A stretch of 64,000 nucleotides of DNA, taken from positions 6,014,001 through 6,078,000 of the forward strand of contig NZ_CP123923.1 in NCBI RefSeq assembly GCF_030450125.1. The letters are read 5' to 3'. The notes below the pieces were generated by a model. That model saw only the letters and a program-made list of their open reading frames with translations, was not told the DNA's origin and made no database searches. The stretch's first letter is position 1, and the number at the start of each line of letters is the position of its first letter. Positions 8,868 through 17,006 of this stretch are shown here, in pieces. This DNA is from Streptomyces sp. WP-1 (GTDB lineage Bacteria; Actinomycetota; Actinomycetes; Streptomycetales; Streptomycetaceae). The position numbers were made by a program, and so were the translations under genes.

Positions 8868-9872
8868 TCAGGCGTTCGTGGGAACCGTGGCCGCGGGCTC
8901 GGGTACTTCCAGCTCCGTCTCCGGGCGCTCGCGCAGCGCCAGCAGGACCCGCAGGACGCCGATCCACACCAGGCAGGAGCCGAGCATGTGGAGGCCGACC
9001 AGCAGCTCGGGCAGGTGCGTGAAGTACTGGATGTAGCCCACCGCCCCCTGGCTCAGCAGGATCAGGAACAGTTCCCGGGTGCGGGCCAGCGGGCCGCGCG
9101 GGGCGTCGACGGCCTTGAGGATGAACCACAGGGCGAACGTCAGCGTCACCACGATCCACGCGAGCACCGCGTGCAGCTTGGCCACGGTCTCCCAGTCGAT
9201 CGGGATCCGCTTCACATCGCTGGAGTCGCCCGCGTGCGGGCCCGCGCCGGTGACCACGGTGCCGGCCGCGATGAGCAGCACGGCCGCGACCACCAGGAAC
9301 CACACCAGCTGCACCACGGCCTTGCCGACCAGCGGCCGGGGCGCCGTGTCGCCCTCGCGGGTGCGCTGCCACATCACCGCGGCGACCGTGATCAGCGCGG
9401 TCGCCAGCAGGAAGTGCGCGGCGACGGTGTACGGGTTGAGGCCGACCAGCACCACGATGCCGCCGAGCACCGCGTTGCCCATCACCAGCCAGAACTGCGC
9501 CCAGCCGAGGCGGGTCAGAGCGCGCCGGTACGGCTTCTCGGCGCGGGCGGCGATGATCGCCCAGCCGACCGCCGCGCACAGCACGTAGGTCAGCATGCGA
9601 TTGCCGAACTCGATGGCGCTGTGATAGCTCAGCGCCTGTGTCGGCGTCAGGGACCCGTCGGTGCACTCGGGCCAGGTCGGGCAGCCGAGGCCCGAGCTGG
9701 TCAGCCGTACGGCACCGCCGGTGACGACGATCACCACCGACATCACGAGCGCGATGAGGGCCGCCCGCTGCACGGTCCCCGGCTTCGGGGTCCAGCGGTC
9801 GGCGATGAAGGCGAGCGGATTACGCAGGGCCGCTACGGCGTCGGCGCGGTTCAGCTTTGGCACGCCCACCAT
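8868..9872 (-). CDS. ctaA: Heme A synthase (COX15/CtaA family)
   Basis: Membrane heme hydroxylase that oxidises the C8 methyl of heme o to formyl, giving heme a for the aa3 oxidase. The 334-residue product has eight hydrophobic segments. It carries the family's paired extracytoplasmic cysteines (LGCPTWPEC), conserved histidines in YHSAIEFGNRML, the AAHFLLA and LHAVLAW helices, and THLPELLVGLHMLGS. ATG 9870-9872 is used because the upstream open frame is Arg/Gly-rich and unlike the family; GTG 9869 is a close alternative. No strong ribosome-binding site is visible, so translation may be leaderless. It converges with the small gene at 8289. Confidence 0.93.
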   Translation of the reverse strand: MVGVPKLNRADAVAALRNPLAFIADRWTPKPGTVQRAALIALVMSVVIVVTGGAVRLTSSGLGCPTWPECTDGSLTPTQALSYHSAIEFGNRMLTYVLCAAVGWAIIAARAEKPYRRALTRLGWAQFWLVMGNAVLGGIVVLVGLNPYTVAAHFLLATALITVAAVMWQRTREGDTAPRPLVGKAVVQLVWFLVVAAVLLIAAGTVVTGAGPHAGDSSDVKRIPIDWETVAKLHAVLAWIVVTLTFALWFILKAVDAPRGPLARTRELFLILLSQGAVGYIQYFTHLPELLVGLHMLGSCLVWIGVLRVLLALRERPETELEVPEPAATVPTNA

Positions 9873-9964
9873 CGTAGGCCGCTGCTTGTGCACGCTTTCA
9901 CGAGGGTCCCGTACGGGCGCCGTGTCGCCGCTCACTTCCGGGCCGCCGGCCCTGGAAGCCCCGC

Positions 9965-10738
9965 TCACTCCCAGCGGAAGAGCTTGCCCGCCGCCGCGAG
10001 CCCCACGACCGCCCACACGGCGAGGATCCCCAGGTCGCCCCAGGGCATCCCGGCGCCGTGCTGGAGCACGTCCCGCAGGCCGTCGGAGAGGGCGGAGATG
10101 GGCAGCAGGCCGAGGATGTGCTGTCCGGCCGAGCCGAACTTGTCCAGCGGCACGATGACCCCGCCGCCGACGAGCAGCAGCAGGAACACCAGGTTGGCCG
10201 CGGCCAGCGTCGCCTCCGCCTTCAGGGTGCCGGCCATCAGCAGGCCGAGCCCGGAGAAGGCGGCGGTGCCGAGGACCAGGAGGAGCAGCACGGCGGCGGG
10301 GTTGCCGTGCGGGGACCAGCCGAGCGCCAGGGCGATCGCCGCCAGCAGGATCACCTGGAGCACCTCGGTGACCAGCACGGACGCCGTCTTGGCGGCCATC
10401 AGGGCCCAGCGCGGCAGCGGCGAGGCGGCGAGCCGCTTGAGGACGCCGTAGCGGCGCTCGAAGCCGGTGGCGATGGCCTGTCCGGTGAACGCGGTCGACA
10501 TCACGGCGAGGGCGAGGATGCCCGGCGCGAGGAAGTCGACGGCCTTGCCCTTGCCGGTGTCCACGATGTCCACGGAGCTGAACAGCACCAGCAGCAGGGT
10601 CGGGATGACGACCGTCAGCAGCAGCTGCTCGCCGTTGCGCAGCAGCATCCTGGTCTCCAGGGCCGCCTGCGCCGCGATCATGCGGGGCAGGGGCGCGGCC
10701 CCCGGCTTGGGCGCGTACGTACCCGGCGCGGTGGTCAT
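9965..10738 (-). CDS. ABC-2 type transporter permease
   Basis: A 257-residue membrane protein with about six hydrophobic segments; the first (LLLTVVIPTLLLVLF) follows a short cytoplasmic start and MSTAFTGQAIATGFERRYGVLKRL is the typical ABC-2 loop. It is the partner of the ATPase encoded just upstream (10827-11750) and the pair forms a drug- or lipid-export type transporter; the substrate is unknown. Its ATG at 10738 overlaps the stop of a 31-codon open frame in the junction, not the ATPase stop. Confidence 0.92.
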   Translation of the reverse strand: MTTAPGTYAPKPGAAPLPRMIAAQAALETRMLLRNGEQLLLTVVIPTLLLVLFSSVDIVDTGKGKAVDFLAPGILALAVMSTAFTGQAIATGFERRYGVLKRLAASPLPRWALMAAKTASVLVTEVLQVILLAAIALALGWSPHGNPAAVLLLLVLGTAAFSGLGLLMAGTLKAEATLAAANLVFLLLLVGGGVIVPLDKFGSAGQHILGLLPISALSDGLRDVLQHGAGMPWGDLGILAVWAVVGLAAAGKLFRWE

Positions 10739-10767
10739 GAGCGCAGCTCCTTGCCGGTCAGCTCCAG
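10735..10767 (-). repeat. Duplicated stop/start junction, copy A
   Basis: A 33-bp sequence containing LELTGKELRS, a TGA and the overlapping ATG. It matches 10827-10859 at 32 of 33 positions with an offset of 92 bp; the mismatch is at 10741 versus 10833. Copy A holds the permease start. Confidence 0.95.
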
Positions 10768-10830
10768 GCTGTGTCCTCCTGGGGGGCGACCCCCGGGCCC
10801 CCGGCCGATCTCCGTGCGGGTCGAGATCAT
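10735..10830 (-). CDS. 31-codon linking open frame between ABC genes
   Basis: Starts with ATG at 10830, overlapping the ATPase stop (ATGA), and ends with TGA overlapping the permease ATG. It begins MISTRTEIGRGPGG and ends LELTGKELRS, the same last residues as the ATPase. It was probably created by duplication of the ATPase-permease junction. It may be translated only as a relay that keeps the two genes coupled; a functional peptide is unlikely. Confidence 0.35.
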   Translation of the reverse strand: MISTRTEIGRGPGGRPPGGHSLELTGKELRS

Positions 10831-10859
10831 GAACGCAGCTCCTTGCCGGTCAGCTCCAG
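10827..10859 (-). repeat. Duplicated stop/start junction, copy B
   Basis: The original end of the ATPase gene (LELTGKELRS and stop). Near-identical to 10735-10767. Confidence 0.95.
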
Positions 10860-11750
10860 AAAGACGTCTTCCAGGGTGTGCCGTTCGACCGAGATGCGGT
10901 CCGGCATCACGCCGTGCTGGGCGCACCAGGAGGTCACGGTGGCCAGCAGCTGCGGGTCGACCTGGCCGACGACGCGGTAGGCGCCCGGGGTCAGCTCGGC
11001 GGCGGTGCAGCCGTCCGGGAGGGCCTTGAGCAGCGAGGCGACGTCGAGTCCGGGGCGGCCGGAGAAGCGCAGGGTGTTCTCGGCGCCGCCCTTGCACAGC
11101 TCTTCCGGGGAGCCCTGGGCGATGACCTTGCCGCCGTCGATGATCGCGACGTCGTCGGCGAGTTCCTCGGCCTCGTCCATGTGGTGCGTGGTGAGGATCA
11201 CCGAGACGCCGTCGGCGCGCAGGTCCCGCACCAGGTCCCAGGTGGCCCGGCGGGCCTGCGGGTCGAGGCCCGCGGTCGGCTCGTCCAGGAAGACCAGTTC
11301 CGGGCGGCCGACGACGGCCATGGCGAGCGCGAGGCGCTGCTGCTGGCCGCCGGAGAGCCGACGGTAGGAGGTACGGCCGCAGCTGCCGAGGCCGAGTCGT
11401 TCGATCAGGGCGGCCACGTCCAGCGGGTGGGCGTGCAGCTTGGCGACATGGCGCAGCATCTCGTCCGCGCGGGCGCCGGAGTACACGCCGCCGGACTGGA
11501 GCATCACACCGATCCGGGGCCGCAGCTCGGCCGACTGCCGCACGGGGTCGAGGCCCAGGACGCGCACCGTGCCGGAATCCGGCTTCCGGTACCCCTCGCA
11601 GGTCTCGACCGTCGTCGTCTTGCCGGCGCCGTTGGGTCCGAGAACGGCGGTCACACCGGCCCTGGCCTCCAGGTCGAGGCCGTTCACCGCGGTCTTCGTG
11701 CCGTACCGCTTCACCAGGGCCTGGACCTGGACCACGGGCTCACTTCGCAT
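10827..11750 (-). CDS. ABC transporter ATP-binding protein (exporter type)
   Basis: Cytoplasmic ATPase of 307 residues that powers the neighbouring ABC-2 permease. Walker A GPNGAGKTTT is at about residue 40, the Q-loop MLQSGG follows, the signature is [12 protein letters not shown], Walker B is ELVFLDEPTAGLDP and the switch histidine is in LTTHHMDEAEELAD. The C-terminal extension (about residues 230-307) is typical of drug-export ATPases. The frame is open far upstream into the decayed acetyltransferase, but homology begins at MRSEPVVQVQALVKRYG, so ATG 11748-11750 is the start. Confidence 0.94.
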   Translation of the reverse strand: MRSEPVVQVQALVKRYGTKTAVNGLDLEARAGVTAVLGPNGAGKTTTVETCEGYRKPDSGTVRVLGLDPVRQSAELRPRIGVMLQSGGVYSGARADEMLRHVAKLHAHPLDVAALIERLGLGSCGRTSYRRLSGGQQQRLALAMAVVGRPELVFLDEPTAGLDPQARRATWDLVRDLRADGVSVILTTHHMDEAEELADDVAIIDGGKVIAQGSPEELCKGGAENTLRFSGRPGLDVASLLKALPDGCTAAELTPGAYRVVGQVDPQLLATVTSWCAQHGVMPDRISVERHTLEDVFLELTGKELRS

Positions 11751-11781
11751 GGGACCTGAGTCTAGGGAGAGCGCTCGCCGA

Positions 11782-12343
11782 TCAGTCGCGGGGGTGCGGG
11801 AACCCGTAGGTGACGGGCCTGCGCGCGCGGAGCCACCGCTCGGCGTGGGTCCACGGCGTCCGCCGACGGGAACAGCCGGGCGTCGGCCGCGCCCACCCCG
11901 CCCCGGGCGACGGGCCTCCCCTCCCGCGCGCGGGGCGCCGAGGGCCGCGAAGGAGGTCTGCGGGTGCGCGCTGCGCAGGGCGCCCGGCCGGGTGCGCACC
12001 GTCTCCGGAATCACCCCGACGCCGAGGCGGGGGTGATCAGGGGGTCGTACGGTGGCGATGGTGGCCCGGATCCGGTCCCGCCACTCCTCGGGCACCGGCG
12101 GGTTCACCCATTCGGCCGGGTCCGAGAGGTCGGAGGACTGGGCCGGGACGACCAGGGTGCCGCGGGGACCGAGCGCGTCGAGGAGCGCTTTGACGACCGC
12201 AACGGCCCCGCCGTTCACCCACCCGAGCGAACTTAGGGACGAATGTACGAAGAGCGTCTCGCCGCGCTCGAAGCCGAGCCGCCGCAGTCCGGCGGCGATG
12301 TCGTCCCGGTGGCAAGAGGCCCGGTCGGAGGGGGTGTGACCAT
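11782..12343 (-). pseudogene. Decayed aminoglycoside 3-N-acetyltransferase, AAC(3) family
   Basis: Reading the minus strand with frame changes recovers AAC(3) segments in order: ETLFVHSSLSSLGWVNGGAV, ALLDALGPRGTLVVP, SDLSDPAEWVNPPVPEEW, then PYDPLITP in another frame, GVGVIPETVRTRPGALRS and HPQTSFAALG. A jump follows to VGAADARLFPSADAVD in a second frame and AERWLRARRPVTYGFPHPRD before TGA at 11782-11784. At least four frame changes and a large internal deletion (about 190 codons left of about 260-280) remove any function. The only nearby ATG, 12341-12343, is also out of frame with the first segment. Family members acetylate aminoglycosides. Confidence 0.85.
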
Positions 12344-12440
12344 GGCCGGAGAGCCTTCCGGACGGGCGGACGGGGCGCCGACGGATTGCCTGCCGAGCGG
12401 TCTCCGGATGATCGATCAGAGATCATTTTCGCAGGTCAGA

Positions 12441-12454
12441 TTAGGTATACCTAA
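12441..12454. promoter_or_regulatory. Iron-box-like palindrome (DmdR/IdeR type)
   Basis: TTAGGTATACCTAA is a perfect 14-bp palindrome. It equals the inner 14 positions of the 19-bp DtxR-family iron box (TTAGG-N4-CCTAA), and the five bases before it (TCAGA) match the outer repeat at three of five. It lies 72 bases upstream of the SufR operator and could place the SUF operon under iron control in addition to SufR. Confidence 0.55.
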
Positions 12455-12489
12455 GTGACGCAGGGCACCGTCGATGATCCCGACGGCGC

Positions 12490-12519
12490 TTGTCAGGCCC
12501 GGATGAATTACGCAACAAT
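12490..12519 (+). promoter_or_regulatory. Possible suf operon promoter
   Basis: TTGTCA (12490-12495) and AACAAT (12514-12519) are spaced by 18 bases and would start transcription at or near the sufR GTG, giving a leaderless message. The SufR operator overlaps the -10 element, as expected for repression. Inferred from spacing only. Confidence 0.45.
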
Positions 12520-12526
12520 GGCGTTG
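12513..12526. promoter_or_regulatory. SufR operator CAAC-N6-GTTG
   Basis: The sequence CAAC AATGGC GTTG matches the 14-bp SufR site reported, as I recall, for the sufR promoter of Streptomyces avermitilis. Its last base is the G of the sufR GTG start codon, so bound SufR would block both the -10 region and the start of a leaderless transcript: autoregulation of the whole operon. Confidence 0.85.
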
Positions 12527-13260
12527 TGAAAAACGTCGGCGAGGCTCGGGAGGCCCCCACGGGGGCCCCGCAGGAGGAGCTCGCGACCGGTGAGCGCTCC
12601 ACGCGCAACCGCGTCGTGCGATCCATCCTGGACCACGGGCCCTCGACCGTCGCCGAACTCGCGGGCCGGCTGGGACTGACCCAGGCGGCCGTCCGGCGCC
12701 ATCTGGACGCGCTGGCCGCGGACGACGTGGTGGAGGCCCGGGAGCAGCGGGTGTACGGCACACGCACGCGCGGCCGCCCCGCCAAGGTCTTCGCGCTCAC
12801 CGACTGCGGCCGCGACGCCTTCGACCAGTCGTACGACAAGCTGGCCGCGGACGCGCTGCGCTGGATCGCCGAGCACGAGGGCGGGTCCGGCGCGGTCGCC
12901 GCCTTCGCCCGCGCCCGGATCGCCTCCCAGGCGAGGGCGTACCGCCGGGCGATCGAGGGCGTGAGCCCCGACAAGCGCGCGGAAGCGCTGGCCAAGGCCT
13001 TGAGCGCGGACGGGTACGCTGCTACGGCGCGCAGCGCACCGGTCGGCGAGCAGCTCTGCCAGCACCACTGCCCGGTCGCCCATGTCGCGGAGCAGTACCC
13101 GCAGCTGTGCGAGGCGGAGACGGAGATCTTCGCCGAGCTGCTGGGTACCCACGTCCAGCGACTGGCGACCATCGCGCACGGCGACGGCGTCTGCACGACG
13201 TTCATTCCCAAGATTTCCACTGACGCACCTGCAAGCACGGCCGGGAGGAACCCCGCATGA
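12526..13260 (+). CDS. sufR: Iron-sulfur cluster-sensing repressor SufR
   Basis: ArsR/DeoR-like winged-helix repressor of the SUF operon, 244 residues. The helix-turn-helix is at about residues 40-75 ([20 protein letters not shown]). With the GTG start at 12526 the cluster-binding cysteines fall at 178, 182 and 195 (LCQHHC ... QLC), the positions I recall for the [4Fe-4S] ligands in the S. avermitilis protein, which supports this start over the upstream TTG. When the cluster is present it represses; cluster loss derepresses (family knowledge). Its stop overlaps the sufB ATG (ATGA). Confidence 0.95.
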   Translation: MKNVGEAREAPTGAPQEELATGERSTRNRVVRSILDHGPSTVAELAGRLGLTQAAVRRHLDALAADDVVEAREQRVYGTRTRGRPAKVFALTDCGRDAFDQSYDKLAADALRWIAEHEGGSGAVAAFARARIASQARAYRRAIEGVSPDKRAEALAKALSADGYAATARSAPVGEQLCQHHCPVAHVAEQYPQLCEAETEIFAELLGTHVQRLATIAHGDGVCTTFIPKISTDAPASTAGRNPA

Positions 13261-14678
13261 CTCTCCCCACGGAGACTGCCCACCCTGAGCTGGAGGGCCT
13301 GGGCAACTACGAATACGGCTGGGCCGACTCCGACGTGGCCGGTGCCTCCGCCCGGCGCGGTCTGAACGACGACGTCGTCCGCGACATCTCCGACAAGAAG
13401 TCGGAGCCGGAGTGGATGACCAAGCTGCGCCTCAAGGGCCTCAGGCTCTTCGAGAAGAAGCCCATGCCGAACTGGGGCTCCGACCTGTCGGGCATCGACT
13501 TCGACAACATCAAGTATTTCGTGCGCTCCACGGAGAAGCAGGCGGAGTCCTGGGAGGACCTGCCCGAGGACATCAAGAACACGTACGACAAGCTGGGCAT
13601 CCCCGAGGCCGAGAAGCAGCGCCTGGTCGCCGGCGTGGCCGCCCAGTACGAGTCGGAGGTCGTCTACCACCAGATCCGCGAGGACCTGGAGGAGCAGGGC
13701 GTCATCTTCCTGGACACCGACACCGCCCTCAAGGAGCACCCGGAGCTCTTCAAGGAGTACTTCGGCACGGTCATCCCGGCCGGCGACAACAAGTTCGCCG
13801 CGCTGAACACGGCCGTGTGGTCCGGCGGCTCCTTCATCTACGTGCCGAAGGGCGTGCACGTGGAGATCCCGCTCCAGGCCTACTTCCGTATCAACACGGA
13901 GAACATGGGCCAGTTCGAGCGGACCCTGATCATCGTCGACGAGGGTGCCTACGTGCACTACGTCGAGGGCTGCACCGCGCCGATCTACAAGTCGGACTCG
14001 CTGCACAGCGCCGTGGTCGAGATCATCGTCAAGAAGAACGCCCGCTGCCGCTACACGACCATCCAGAACTGGTCGAACAACGTCTACAACCTGGTCACCA
14101 AGCGCGCCGTGGCGTACGAGGGCGCGACCATGGAGTGGATCGACGGCAACATCGGCTCCAAGGTGACGATGAAGTACCCGGCCGTCTACCTGATGGGCGA
14201 GCACGCCAAGGGCGAGACCCTGTCCATCGCCTTCGCGGGCGAGGGCCAGCACCAGGACGCCGGCTCCAAGATGGTCCACATGGCGCCGAACACCTCGTCC
14301 AACATCGTGTCGAAGTCCGTGGCGCGCGGCGGCGGCCGCACCTCGTACCGCGGCCTGGTCGAGATCGGCGAGGGCGCCCACGGCTCCAAGTCGAACGTGC
14401 TGTGCGACGCGCTGCTCGTCGACACCATCTCCCGCTCCGACACGTACCCGTACGTCGACGTCCGCGAGGACGACGTGTCCATGGGTCACGAGGCGACCGT
14501 CTCCAAGGTCTCCGAGGACCAGCTCTTCTACCTGATGAGCCGTGGTCTGACCGAGTTCGAGGCGATGGCGATGATCGTGCGCGGCTTCGTCGAGCCGATC
14601 GCCAAGGAGCTGCCCATGGAGTACGCGCTCGAACTCAACCGGCTGATCGAGCTGCAGATGGAAGGCGCGGTCGGCTGA
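13257..14678 (+). CDS. sufB: Fe-S cluster assembly scaffold SufB
   Basis: Core subunit of the SufBCD scaffold on which clusters are built; 473 residues, the normal size. Conserved stretches include [29 protein letters not shown] (the functional cysteine region), [10 protein letters not shown], and the C-terminal [20 protein letters not shown] with [13 protein letters not shown]. Translationally coupled to sufR. Confidence 0.97.
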   Translation: MTLPTETAHPELEGLGNYEYGWADSDVAGASARRGLNDDVVRDISDKKSEPEWMTKLRLKGLRLFEKKPMPNWGSDLSGIDFDNIKYFVRSTEKQAESWEDLPEDIKNTYDKLGIPEAEKQRLVAGVAAQYESEVVYHQIREDLEEQGVIFLDTDTALKEHPELFKEYFGTVIPAGDNKFAALNTAVWSGGSFIYVPKGVHVEIPLQAYFRINTENMGQFERTLIIVDEGAYVHYVEGCTAPIYKSDSLHSAVVEIIVKKNARCRYTTIQNWSNNVYNLVTKRAVAYEGATMEWIDGNIGSKVTMKYPAVYLMGEHAKGETLSIAFAGEGQHQDAGSKMVHMAPNTSSNIVSKSVARGGGRTSYRGLVEIGEGAHGSKSNVLCDALLVDTISRSDTYPYVDVREDDVSMGHEATVSKVSEDQLFYLMSRGLTEFEAMAMIVRGFVEPIAKELPMEYALELNRLIELQMEGAVG

Positions 14679-14735
14679 CCGCCCACCGCCCCACCATCAC
14701 GCCACTGACCTGAGAAAGCGAGCAATACGACAGCC

Positions 14736-15920
14736 ATGGCTGAGGCCCAGAACATCCCGGTGGGCTCCACCACCGCCGGCCAGATCGCGGTGGCCGCGGA
14801 GTCGACCGTCGCCACGCGCATGAGCGTGCCCCCGTCCTTCGACGTCGCGGACTTCCCCGTCCCGCACGGCCGCGAGGAGGAGTGGCGGTTCACCCCGCTG
14901 GAGCGCCTGCGCGGGCTGCACGACGGCACCGCCGTCGCCACCGGTGACGGCGTGAAGGTCGACGTGCAGGCCCCCGAGGGCGTCGTCGTGGAGACCGTGG
15001 GCCGCGACGACGCGCGCCTCGGCCGCGCGGGCACCCCCGTGGACCGGATCGCCGCCCAGGCGTACTCCGCCTTCGAGCAGGCCTCGGTCGTGACCGTCCC
15101 CAAGGAGACCGTGCTCACCGAGCCGGTCCGCATCGCCGTGCACGGCCAGGGCGGCACCGCCTTCGCCCACCAGGTGATCGAGCTGGGCGCCTTCGCCGAG
15201 GCCGTGGTCGTCATCGACCACACCGGCGACGCGGTGCTCGCTGCCAACGTCGAGTACGTGCTGGGCGACGGCGCCAAGCTGACCGTCGTCTCCGTCCAGG
15301 ACTGGGACGACAAGGCCGTCCACACCGCCCAGCACAACACGCTGATCGGCCGGGACGCGTCCTTCAAGTCGGTCGTCGTCACCTTCGGCGGCGACGTCGT
15401 ACGGCTGCACCCGCGTGTCGCCTACGCGGGCCCCGGCGGCGAGGCCGAGCTGTACGGCCTGTACTTCACCGACGCGGGCCAGCACCAGGAGCACCGCCTC
15501 CTGGTCACCCACAACACCCCGCACTGCAAGTCGAACGTCGTCTACAAGGGCGCGCTCCAGGGCGACGACGCGCACGCGGTCTGGATCGGCGACGTGCTCA
15601 TCGAGGCCAAGGCCGAGGGCACCGACACCTACGAGATGAACCGCAACCTGGTCCTCACCGACGGCGCCCGCGTCGACTCGGTGCCGAACCTGGAGATCGA
15701 GACCGGCGAGATCGTGGGCGCCGGCCACGCCTCCGCCACCGGCCGCTTCGACGACGAGCAGCTCTTCTACCTGATGGCCCGCGGCATCCCCGAGCAGGAC
15801 GCCCGCCGCCTGGTGGTCCGCGGCTTCTTCGCCGAACTCGTCCAGCAGATCGGCGTCGCCGACATCGAGGAGCGTCTGCTCGCCAGGATCGGGCAGGAGC
15901 TGGAGGCCTCGGTCGCATGA
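14736..15920 (+). CDS. sufD: Fe-S cluster assembly protein SufD
   Basis: Partner of SufB in the SufBCD complex, 394 residues. Conserved features are the N-terminal PHGREEEWRFTPLERL, the beta-helix core (LGDGAKLTVVSVQDWDDKAVH), HCKSNVVYKGALQGDDAHAVWIG and the shared SufB/SufD C-terminal motif DDEQLFYLMARGIPEQDARRL. It ends 4 bases inside the Rieske-type gene. Confidence 0.96.
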   Translation: MAEAQNIPVGSTTAGQIAVAAESTVATRMSVPPSFDVADFPVPHGREEEWRFTPLERLRGLHDGTAVATGDGVKVDVQAPEGVVVETVGRDDARLGRAGTPVDRIAAQAYSAFEQASVVTVPKETVLTEPVRIAVHGQGGTAFAHQVIELGAFAEAVVVIDHTGDAVLAANVEYVLGDGAKLTVVSVQDWDDKAVHTAQHNTLIGRDASFKSVVVTFGGDVVRLHPRVAYAGPGGEAELYGLYFTDAGQHQEHRLLVTHNTPHCKSNVVYKGALQGDDAHAVWIGDVLIEAKAEGTDTYEMNRNLVLTDGARVDSVPNLEIETGEIVGAGHASATGRFDDEQLFYLMARGIPEQDARRLVVRGFFAELVQQIGVADIEERLLARIGQELEASVA

Positions 15921-16234
15921 GTTTCGTACGCGCCTGTGGGCTGAGCGAGCTGGAGGAGGACACCCCCAGGCGGGTGGAACTCGACGGCACGCCGGTCTCG
16001 GTCGTCCGCACCGAGGGTGAGGTGTTCGCGATCTACGACATCTGCTCCCACGCGAACGTCTCGCTCTCCGAGGGCGAGGTGGAGGACTGCCAGATCGAGT
16101 GCTGGCTGCACGGCTCCGCGTTCGACCTGCGTACCGGCAAGCCGTCCGGCCTCCCCGCGACGCGCCCCGTACCCGTATACCCCGTAAAGATCGAAGGGGA
16201 CGACGTGCTCGTCTCCCTCACCCAGGAGTCCTGA
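15917..16234 (+). CDS. Rieske-type [2Fe-2S] ferredoxin of the SUF operon
   Basis: A 105-residue soluble Rieske protein. The ligand pattern Cys-x-His (CSH) then Cys-x2-His (CWLH) is complete in CSHANVSLSEGEVEDC and ECWLHGSAFDL, as in dioxygenase-type ferredoxins. It overlaps sufD by 4 bases and precedes sufC by 7. Its position suggests that it supplies electrons to, or is an early client of, cluster assembly; this role is inferred from context only. Confidence 0.9.
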   Translation: MSFVRACGLSELEEDTPRRVELDGTPVSVVRTEGEVFAIYDICSHANVSLSEGEVEDCQIECWLHGSAFDLRTGKPSGLPATRPVPVYPVKIEGDDVLVSLTQES

Positions 16235-16241
16235 GGCATCC

Positions 16242-17006
16242 ATGGCAACGCTTGAAATCCGAGACCTGCACGTCACCGTCGAGGCCGACAACGCCACGAA
16301 GGAGATCCTCAAGGGCGTCGACCTGACCGTGAAGCAGGGCGAGACGCACGCCATCATGGGCCCCAACGGCTCCGGCAAGTCGACCCTCGCCTACTCGCTC
16401 GCGGGTCACCCGAAGTACACGATCACCGAGGGCACCGTGCTGCTCGACGGCGAGGACGTCCTGGAGATGTCCGTCGACGAGCGCGCCCGCGCCGGCCTGT
16501 TCCTGGCCATGCAGTACCCGGTCGAGGTCCCCGGCGTCTCGGTCTCCAACTTCCTGCGCACCTCCGCCACCGCCGTGCGCGGCGAGGCCCCGAAGCTGCG
16601 CACCTGGGTGAAGGAGGTCAAGGAGGCCATGGAGCGTCTCCACATGGACCCCGCCTTCGCCGAGCGCAACGTCAACGAGGGCTTCTCCGGCGGCGAGAAG
16701 AAGCGCCACGAGATCCTCCAGCTCGAACTGCTCAAGCCGAAGATGGCGATCCTGGACGAGACCGACTCGGGCCTGGACGTCGACGCGCTGCGCATCGTCT
16801 CCGAGGGCGTCAACCGCGTCCGCGAGACGGGCGAGGTCGGCACCCTGCTGATCACGCACTACACGCGCATCCTGCGCTACATCAAGCCCGACCACGTCCA
16901 CGTCTTCTCTGCGGGCCGCATCGTCGAGTCCGGCGGCCCGGAGCTCGCGGACAAGCTGGAGAACGAGGGCTACGAGGCATACGTGAAGGGTGGCGCATCC
17001 GCGTGA
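16242..17006 (+). CDS. sufC: Fe-S cluster assembly ATPase SufC
   Basis: ABC-type ATPase of the soluble SufBCD complex, 254 residues. Walker A is GPNGSGKSTLAYSLAG, the signature region is FSGGEKKRHEILQ, Walker B is PKMAILDETDSGLDVDA and the switch histidine is in LLITHYTRIL. The LDETDSGLD variant (in place of the usual DEPTSGLD) is typical of SufC. Overlaps sufS by 4 bases. Confidence 0.97.
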   Translation: MATLEIRDLHVTVEADNATKEILKGVDLTVKQGETHAIMGPNGSGKSTLAYSLAGHPKYTITEGTVLLDGEDVLEMSVDERARAGLFLAMQYPVEVPGVSVSNFLRTSATAVRGEAPKLRTWVKEVKEAMERLHMDPAFAERNVNEGFSGGEKKRHEILQLELLKPKMAILDETDSGLDVDALRIVSEGVNRVRETGEVGTLLITHYTRILRYIKPDHVHVFSAGRIVESGGPELADKLENEGYEAYVKGGASA

